From: Duganella sp. CF517
GTDB lineage: Bacteria; Pseudomonadota; Gammaproteobacteria; Burkholderiales; Burkholderiaceae_D
DNA: 64,000 nt
Assembly (NCBI RefSeq): GCF_900110275.1
Contig: NZ_FODC01000001.1
Location: forward strand, 62,001 to 126,000
Reading direction: 5' to 3'
Of this stretch, positions 59,359 through 64,000 are shown piece after piece (the first letter of the stretch is position 1; each line of letters begins with the position of its first letter). Position numbers and translations under genes: made by a program. The notes beneath the pieces were generated by a model, which was given only the letters and a program-made list of their open reading frames with translations, ran no database searches and was not told where the DNA came from.

Positions 59359-59906
59359 GGCGAACCCCTCAGAATAGTGGCAAGTGTCTTCATTCCGCGA
59401 TGCACCGACACCTTGACGGCCGCCTCCGACATCTGCAGCATCGCCGCCGCCTCGCGCGTCGATAATCCGTCCAGCTTGGTACGGACGATGGCGTCGCGTT
59501 GCTTGTCCGGCAGCAGGCCGAGTAGCTTGGCCAGGTCGCGGCGCGCTTCCCCGGCCTCCGCCTCGGCGCTGGAGAACAACGCGCCCTCGCCTTCGTCGAC
59601 CTCGTCGAACGAATCGTGCAAGCCGTCACGCCGGGCGTGGCGCCGCAGCCAGTCGATCAGCTTGTACTTGGCGATCGTGTACACCCACGCCGTCAGCGGC
59701 ACGGCGGCGTCGTAGCTGAGGCGCTGGTTGTGGATGGCCAGCAGCGCCTCCTGCACCAGATCCTCCACCTCGTCCGGCCAACGGCTCAGGCGCCGGCGCA
59801 GGAAGGCGCGCAAATGCGTCGCTGTCGCTGTCAGAAATTTGCGATAGGCCAACGCGTCGCCGTCCCTGCCCTGTAAAAACAGGGCATGCAGGCGTAATTC
59901 GGTCAT
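59355..59906 (-). CDS. ECF sigma factor of the SigF/NrsF type
   Basis: 183 residues. Region 2 (about 20-90: AFLRRRLSRWPDEVEDLVQEALLAIHNQR, LTAWVYTIAKYKLIDWLRRHAR) and region 4 (about 120-178: LLPDKQRDAIVRTKLDGLSTREAAAMLQMSEAAVKVSVHRGMK split along) are complete. The start is set by the promoter: a GTAACC-N16-CGAA element ends at 59930, so the codons at 59939-59942 lie inside it and cannot be used. The next ATG, 59906, has GAGGTGG upstream. The partner anti-sigma overlaps its 3' end, and a matching promoter precedes the MXKDX gene on the other strand. Confidence 0.88.
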   Translation of the reverse strand: MTELRLHALFLQGRDGDALAYRKFLTATATHLRAFLRRRLSRWPDEVEDLVQEALLAIHNQRLSYDAAVPLTAWVYTIAKYKLIDWLRRHARRDGLHDSFDEVDEGEGALFSSAEAEAGEARRDLAKLLGLLPDKQRDAIVRTKLDGLSTREAAAMLQMSEAAVKVSVHRGMKTLATILRGSP

Positions 59907-59929
59907 GCGCAGGTGGTCCACCTCTTGTA

Positions 59930-59955
59930 TTCGCCGCATCACGTCCTTTGGTTAC
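59930..59955 (-). promoter_or_regulatory. SigF-type promoter of the sigma/anti-sigma operon
   Basis: On the minus strand GTAACC (59955-59950), 16 bases, CGAA (59933-59930). As remembered, Caulobacter SigF recognises GTAACC and CGAA at this spacing. It ends 24 bases before the preferred ATG and implies autoregulation. Confidence 0.75.
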
Positions 59956-59997
59956 ATCGCCTTCGGAAAGTTTTTTCGAGATTATGCGGGCACGCGT

Positions 59998-60023
59998 GTA
60001 ACCAACCGGCGGGCTGTTGCGAA
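59998..60023 (+). promoter_or_regulatory. SigF-type promoter of the MXKDX gene
   Basis: GTAACC (59998-60003), 16 bases, CGAA (60020-60023), identical in sequence and spacing to the divergent element at 59930-59955. It is 54 bases upstream of the ATG at 60078 and makes this gene the probable target of the sigma factor. Confidence 0.78.
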
Positions 60024-60077
60024 CTCAATGTTGGGCGACGTGATCTCCACGTTGCCAACTCCACTTGAGGAACCACC

Positions 60078-60338
60078 ATGAACAAACTGACCGCCACCCT
60101 GCTCGCCGCCTGCCTGACGATCTCGGGCGCCGCTTACGCGCAGGACACCATGAAAAAAGACGAGATGTCGAAGGATGCCATGGCGAAGGACGGTATGAAG
60201 AAGGACACCATGAAAAAACCCATGCATCAGGACAAAATGGCAAAGGACGCCATGAAAAAGGACGGAATGGCCAACGACGACATGAAAAAGGACGGGATGA
60301 AAAAGGATGACATGGCAAAAGATCCGATGAAGAAGTAA
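60078..60338 (+). CDS. pentapeptide MXKDX-repeat exported protein
   Basis: 86 residues. After a signal peptide (ending AAYAQ near 22) the whole protein consists of about a dozen Met-x-Lys-Asp-x units (MKKDE, MSKDA, MAKDG, MKKDT and so on). It is therefore very rich in Met, Lys and Asp and probably disordered. The Met and Asp spacing could bind metal ions in the periplasm. GAGGAACC precedes the ATG. Its promoter matches that of the adjacent ECF sigma operon. Members of the repeat family have no proven function. It converges with nhaA. Confidence 0.85.
   Translation: MNKLTATLLAACLTISGAAYAQDTMKKDEMSKDAMAKDGMKKDTMKKPMHQDKMAKDAMKKDGMANDDMKKDGMKKDDMAKDPMKK
60147..60338 (+). repeat. 15-bp coding repeats of the MXKDX protein
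   Basis: Degenerate tandem units of 15 bases (ATGAAAAAGGACGGN type) fill the mature coding region; several copies are nearly identical at the DNA level, so copy-number change by recombination is possible. Confidence 0.7.
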
Positions 60339-60351
60339 GCCCGGGCCGATC

Positions 60352-61527
60352 TCATGGATGCTCGGCAACCGGCTTGCCGAACATCTTCAACCAGGCAAAA
60401 CCCGCCACGCCGGCCACGAGCGAGGCCAGCAGAATCGCCATTTTCGACGCGTTGATCAGCGCCGCGTCGTTGCTGAACGCAAGGTTGGTGATAAATATCG
60501 ACATGGTGAATCCGATTCCGCCGAGCAAACCGGCGCCGATCACGTGACGCCATCTGAGGTCCGCGGGCAAGGCGCAAACGCCCAACGCCACCGCCGCCAT
60601 GCACGCCAGCGTGATGCCCAGCGGCTTGCCAAGCACCAGGCCGGCAAGGATACCGATGCTGTTGGAAGACAGCAGCGCCGTCATCGATCCGGAGCCGATC
60701 ACGATCCCCGTGTTGGCCAGCGCGAAGATCGGCAGGATGAGGAACGCCACCGGCGCGTGCAGCGCATGTTCGAGCCGGTGCGATGGCGAAGCGGCGTCTT
60801 CGCCCCTGGCGGAATACGGAATGGCGAACGCCAGCAGCACGCCGGCGATGGTGGCGTGCACGCCGGATTTGAACATCAGGAACCACATGAGCGCGCCCCC
60901 GGCCAGATACGGCGCCAGCGCGAGCACGCGGAACACGCGGTTCATGCACAGCAGGCCGGCGAACACGAGCAGCGCACCCAGCAGGTACAGCGGCGCCAGC
61001 GAGGAGGTGTAGAAAACGGCGATGACGATGATGGCGCCGAGATCGTCCATGACCGCCAGCGCGGTCAGGAACACTTTGAGCGAAGTGGGGACGGCGCGGC
61101 CAAGCAGCGTCAGCACGGCCAGCGCGAAGGCGATGTCGGTCGCCATCGGAATGCCCATGCCGGCCTGGCTGGGCGTACCGCCGTTGAACATGAAATGGAT
61201 CAGCGCCGGCGCGGCGATGCCGCCGGCCGCCGCCACCATCGGCAGCAGCGCGCCGCGCATGCTCGACAGCTCGCCGTTGTGGATTTCCCGCTCCAGCTCG
61301 AGGCCGATCAACAGGAAGAACACCGCCATCAAGGCGTCGTTGATCCACAGCTCGACAGGCAATCCGGCGACCCTGGCGTGCCAAAAGTGCAGGTAGGGCT
61401 CCGCCCACGGCGAATTGGCCAGGCACAGCGAAACCAGGGTGCAAGCGATCAGCAGGATGCCGCCGGCTTTTTCCGATTCGACGAATCGATTGAAGGTATG
61501 GGAAAGTGTGGTTGGAATGGGATTCAT
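60352..61527 (-). CDS. nhaA: Na+/H+ antiporter NhaA
   Basis: 391 residues with 12 membrane helices, close to the E. coli length. The catalytic aspartate pair is in AVMDDLGAIIVIAVFYT, and GGIAAPALIH, PMATDIAFALAVL and LGGIGFTMSIFI are family blocks. It exports Na+ in exchange for protons at alkaline pH. ATG 61527 gives the normal N-terminus (FNRFVESEKAGGILLI); the longer frame upstream is a shadow. No good ribosome site is seen. It ends 13 bases from the MXKDX stop on the other strand. Confidence 0.93.
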   Translation of the reverse strand: MNPIPTTLSHTFNRFVESEKAGGILLIACTLVSLCLANSPWAEPYLHFWHARVAGLPVELWINDALMAVFFLLIGLELEREIHNGELSSMRGALLPMVAAAGGIAAPALIHFMFNGGTPSQAGMGIPMATDIAFALAVLTLLGRAVPTSLKVFLTALAVMDDLGAIIVIAVFYTSSLAPLYLLGALLVFAGLLCMNRVFRVLALAPYLAGGALMWFLMFKSGVHATIAGVLLAFAIPYSARGEDAASPSHRLEHALHAPVAFLILPIFALANTGIVIGSGSMTALLSSNSIGILAGLVLGKPLGITLACMAAVALGVCALPADLRWRHVIGAGLLGGIGFTMSIFITNLAFSNDAALINASKMAILLASLVAGVAGFAWLKMFGKPVAEHP

Positions 61528-61654
61528 GGGGCGTCCGAAAACCGCGTGGCGGCCCGACCTGACGCAATCCCTGCCACACGACATGTATGGACACCCAGGC
61601 AACATTATAACAGAGCCCGGCCGCCGGCATCGGGTGGCCGATGGTCCGTCCGGC

Positions 61655-62854
61655 TCAGTCTGCGTTGCGTGCAAGGGTGGGCGGGTATTGCTCTGCCGCG
61701 TCGCCACACACTGGCATCGAATCGAACGCCGGCAGCGCCACGCTGACGCCGACGCCGCCACCCGACGCCGTCGTGAAGCTGCGGGAGCGCTGCACCCTCA
61801 GCCGTCCATCGGGATAGAAAAACAAATGCACCGCGCTCGATGTGACGCTGCCGCCGCCCGCGACCGGCTTGCGGAACGTCGGCACCGCGGGGCTCGCGTC
61901 GTTCCACTTCGGAGCCGACTGCGCGCCCTGCCAACGCACCCTCAGCTTGGCGCCCGGTTGCAACACCGCCGAGTAGCTGTTAACGGTGCAATAGTCGGCG
62001 CGCAGCGGCTGCAGGCCATGGTAAAAGGGTACCAGCTGTCCGTTGACTTCCAGCCGGACAATGGTTTCGTTGCTCAGATTGTGGATGACTACGCCGCTAG
62101 CCGGTTTGCCATTGTCGTACTGCGGATTGTTCCCGAGGTCCCAATCGATGGTGCTCGCCACGTCCACCCGGTCGGGGTAATGATAGTAGTAGTGCACAAG
62201 CAACTTGGCCATAGCGCTGCCCGGTTCGGGCAGGAACGGCGCCAAATCGGCAGGCGTGGGCGCGATCGCGACCGGCACCGACACCGCTTCGCCTTGATCC
62301 TTCGGGCCGTATATCACCGTCATGCTGTTGAGCTCGGCGGCGGGCAGCACGCCGCGATAGGCAGCCATATGATCGTCGCGATGGGCCACCGGCTCGCGCC
62401 GCAGCTCCAGAAATCGGTCGGGGTACGCGCCTTCCATCTCCGGCTGTGGCCCGATCGCGGGATCCAGCCTCAGGTCGCGCCCGGTCAGGTTGACGTGCAC
62501 TTCCCGCACGTCCGGATGCTTGCCGGCATACGCTTCCCTTTCCCTCGCGCCGAAGAATTCCGCAACGGGCAGGATCGCAAGGCTCACCAGGAACGGCAAC
62601 CACATGAGCGCCACCCACCTGCCATGGAGCGCGCCCTTGCAGGCGAGATAAATGGTGATGCATAGGGTCAGCAGAAACAACGGCACGCCAAAACCCAGCG
62701 CGGCAAACATGATTCCGATGCCGGCATAGCCGCTGTTCGTGGGCTCCAATGCGGTGACGCTCAACTTCGTCAACACCCCCGCCAGCGCAAGGCCCGAGAC
62801 CGCCCCAAGCGCACGCGCAAAACCATGGTCGCCACCGTCGGTGCGTTTATTCAT
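61655..62854 (-). CDS. uncharacterised membrane protein
   Basis: 399 residues, family not recognised. Three hydrophobic segments lie at the N-terminus (about 14-35, 42-68 and 80-100: GYAGIGIMFAALGFGVPLFLLTLCITIYLA, WVALMWLPFLVSLAILPVAEFF). A soluble part of about 290 residues follows with many aromatic and beta-prone stretches (VVIHNLSNETIVRLEVNGQLVPFYH, VHLFFYPDGRLRVQ) and a few Cys. Topology suggests a large periplasmic or cytoplasmic domain anchored at its N-terminus. Both neighbours are on the same strand but more than 75 bases away, so it may be alone. Confidence 0.65.
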   Translation of the reverse strand: MNKRTDGGDHGFARALGAVSGLALAGVLTKLSVTALEPTNSGYAGIGIMFAALGFGVPLFLLTLCITIYLACKGALHGRWVALMWLPFLVSLAILPVAEFFGAREREAYAGKHPDVREVHVNLTGRDLRLDPAIGPQPEMEGAYPDRFLELRREPVAHRDDHMAAYRGVLPAAELNSMTVIYGPKDQGEAVSVPVAIAPTPADLAPFLPEPGSAMAKLLVHYYYHYPDRVDVASTIDWDLGNNPQYDNGKPASGVVIHNLSNETIVRLEVNGQLVPFYHGLQPLRADYCTVNSYSAVLQPGAKLRVRWQGAQSAPKWNDASPAVPTFRKPVAGGGSVTSSAVHLFFYPDGRLRVQRSRSFTTASGGGVGVSVALPAFDSMPVCGDAAEQYPPTLARNAD

Positions 62855-62930
62855 AGAGCCTTCATGGTTAGCTATCCGAGGCGCATTATCTTACATTTTA
62901 CGCAACAGCGTGCAGGGTTCGGGTGTGGCC

Positions 62931-64000
62931 CTACCGCGACGCCAGCGCGTCGCTGGCGCGCGAACGGCGGCGCGCGTTCTTATGCTCGTACATGCGCTCG
63001 TCGGCCAGCGCCACCATATCGTCCGACGATGGCGATTCGGCCGCCGTCGCCCAGCCCACGCTGGCGCCGGCGTGCGGATAACTGCGCTGGCGCAACGTCC
63101 CCTCCAACCGCTGCAACGCCGCCAGCAAATCGGCCACATGGCGTTGCGCCGCCAGGATGGTGAACTCGTCGCCGCCCAGGCGGAACACGCCGACATCCTC
63201 GCGCAGCATCTGCTTGAGTCCTTGGGCGAAGTCGCGCAGCAACGCGTCGCCGCGCGCGTGGCCGTCGCGGTCGTTGACCGCTTTCAGTCCGTCCAGGTCG
63301 ATCAGCAACAGCGCCAGGCCGTCCTCGCCGCCCTCCCCGCCGCGTTCGGCCGCGTAGCGCAGCGCCAGCTGCTGGTCGAACGCATGGCGGTTGGCGATGC
63401 CCGTCAGGTGGTCGGTGTGGGCCAGGACGATGGACTGGTTGAGCCGATGGACGGCGAATTCCTTCTCCCGCGCCAGCAAACGCAGCTTGTGCGCCAGTGC
63501 GAACGCCAGCAGCAGCGCTTCCAGCGTGCCGCCCAATAGGGTCAGCAATTCCGGGTTGTAGACCGGCGGCGCCACCAGCCCGAAATTACTGGGCAGTATC
63601 AGCGTGGCGGGCACCATCAGCGCGCAAAAGGCCAGCACGTAATACCGCGCCAGCGGATTGCCGGCCCGCAGGCTGACGATGCCGCAGGTCAGCGCCAGCG
63701 ACAGCCAGACGCTGATGGTCAAGGTGGCCAGTATCGGCGCATACGGCAGCGCCAGCACGGTACTGGGCAACATCAGCAGCGGCAGCACATAGTTGACGCG
63801 GCTGAGCTTAGCCAGCCGCGGATGGTGCTGGCGCAGCTGCAGAAACTCGACATAGAACGCCGTGTTCGGCAGCGCCATCAAGAAAAACGGCACATAGATC
63901 CAGTGCAGGTCGTGCCAGCCCAGCAGATGCGCCGGCAGATGGAATTCCTGCGCCCAGGCGATCAGGTAGATGAACAGATAGACCGAATAATAGAAGGTCG
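62931..64000 (-). CDS. diguanylate cyclase with 7TMR-DISM membrane sensor, N-terminus cut off
   Basis: The frame runs off the right edge; about 355 residues are seen. Several membrane helices (FYYSVYLFIYLIAW beyond 63893, then VYVEFLQLRQ-type loop, LPLLMLPSTVLAL, TLTISVWLSLALTCGIVSL, LLGGTLEALLLAFALA) match the 7TMR-DISM module. A GGDEF domain follows with LGGDEFTIL intact (signature near 63180) and ends in an Arg/Ala-rich tail. It should make c-di-GMP in response to an extracellular or carbohydrate-like signal sensed by the missing N-terminal domain. It is not linked to the 20.9-kb c-di-GMP operon. Confidence 0.85.
   Translation of the reverse strand, partial: TFYYSVYLFIYLIAWAQEFHLPAHLLGWHDLHWIYVPFFLMALPNTAFYVEFLQLRQHHPRLAKLSRVNYVLPLLMLPSTVLALPYAPILATLTISVWLSLALTCGIVSLRAGNPLARYYVLAFCALMVPATLILPSNFGLVAPPVYNPELLTLLGGTLEALLLAFALAHKLRLLAREKEFAVHRLNQSIVLAHTDHLTGIANRHAFDQQLALRYAAERGGEGGEDGLALLLIDLDGLKAVNDRDGHARGDALLRDFAQGLKQMLREDVGVFRLGGDEFTILAAQRHVADLLAALQRLEGTLRQRSYPHAGASVGWATAAESPSSDDMVALADERMYEHKNARRRSRASDALASR

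Overview
The window is high-GC, gene-dense DNA from a Gram-negative bacterium. The many TonB-dependent receptors of the Xanthomonas/Caulobacter type, the exported glycoside hydrolases and the KgtP, HmgA and NhaA proteins suggest a betaproteobacterium of the Oxalobacteraceae (Duganella/Massilia-like). This is an inference from protein content, because no rRNA or tRNA gene is present.

Layout. 1-2.9 kb: a cut-off MipA/OmpV outer-membrane gene, a phosphopantetheinyl transferase and an alpha-ketoglutarate permease. 2.9-7.6 kb: an ECF41 sigma factor, a large membrane-bound patatin-like phospholipase and an AhpD/carboxymuconolactone-decarboxylase protein. The sigma gene and the AhpD gene share a TGTCACA-N16-CGTC promoter. 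7.6-20.8 kb: an aga-type amino-sugar (probably GalNAc) locus with a beta-helix protein, a TonB receptor, an EamA permease, AgaZ, AgaS and a BadF-type kinase, an exported amidohydrolase, a DeoR/AgaR regulator and a Tat-exported GH36 enzyme. Repeated CTTTCGA boxes mark its two main promoters. 20.9-25.4 kb: a three-gene TonB receptor, YfiR and CHASE-GGDEF-EAL operon that probably couples an outer-membrane signal to c-di-GMP.

25.4-33.1 kb: a GH3 beta-glucosidase, a TonB receptor and a GH31/PA14 enzyme broken into two overlapping reading frames, together resembling xyloglucan or glucan use. 33.3-35.3 kb: an AT-richer orphan DUF4157 gene, probably acquired. 35.3-45.1 kb: one long leftward operon with a PAS-AraC regulator, a LacC-like subunit, a GMC dehydrogenase, two TIM-barrel isomerases, a CUT2 ABC transporter and a Gfo/Idh/MocA dehydrogenase. 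It reads as a 3-keto-glycoside pathway. 45.3-48.7 kb: ExoD, an MscS channel, a decayed HAD phosphatase and a HepT/MntA toxin-antitoxin pair.

48.8-58.7 kb: a GntR regulator with a DapA-family gene, a divergent LysR/SDR pair, an aldose epimerase lipoprotein with a GH43 arabinanase, and a divergent LysR/homogentisate dioxygenase pair. 58.7-60.3 kb: an ECF sigma factor with its DUF1109 (NrsF) anti-sigma and an MXKDX repeat protein, tied together by two GTAACC-N16-CGAA promoters. 60.4-64 kb: NhaA, an unknown membrane protein and a GGDEF protein cut by the right edge.

The main themes are polysaccharide and sugar capture across the outer membrane, with a local regulator beside each catabolic block, and two autoregulated ECF sigma circuits that can be read directly from promoter matches. 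No IS element, CRISPR array or RNA gene was recognised.
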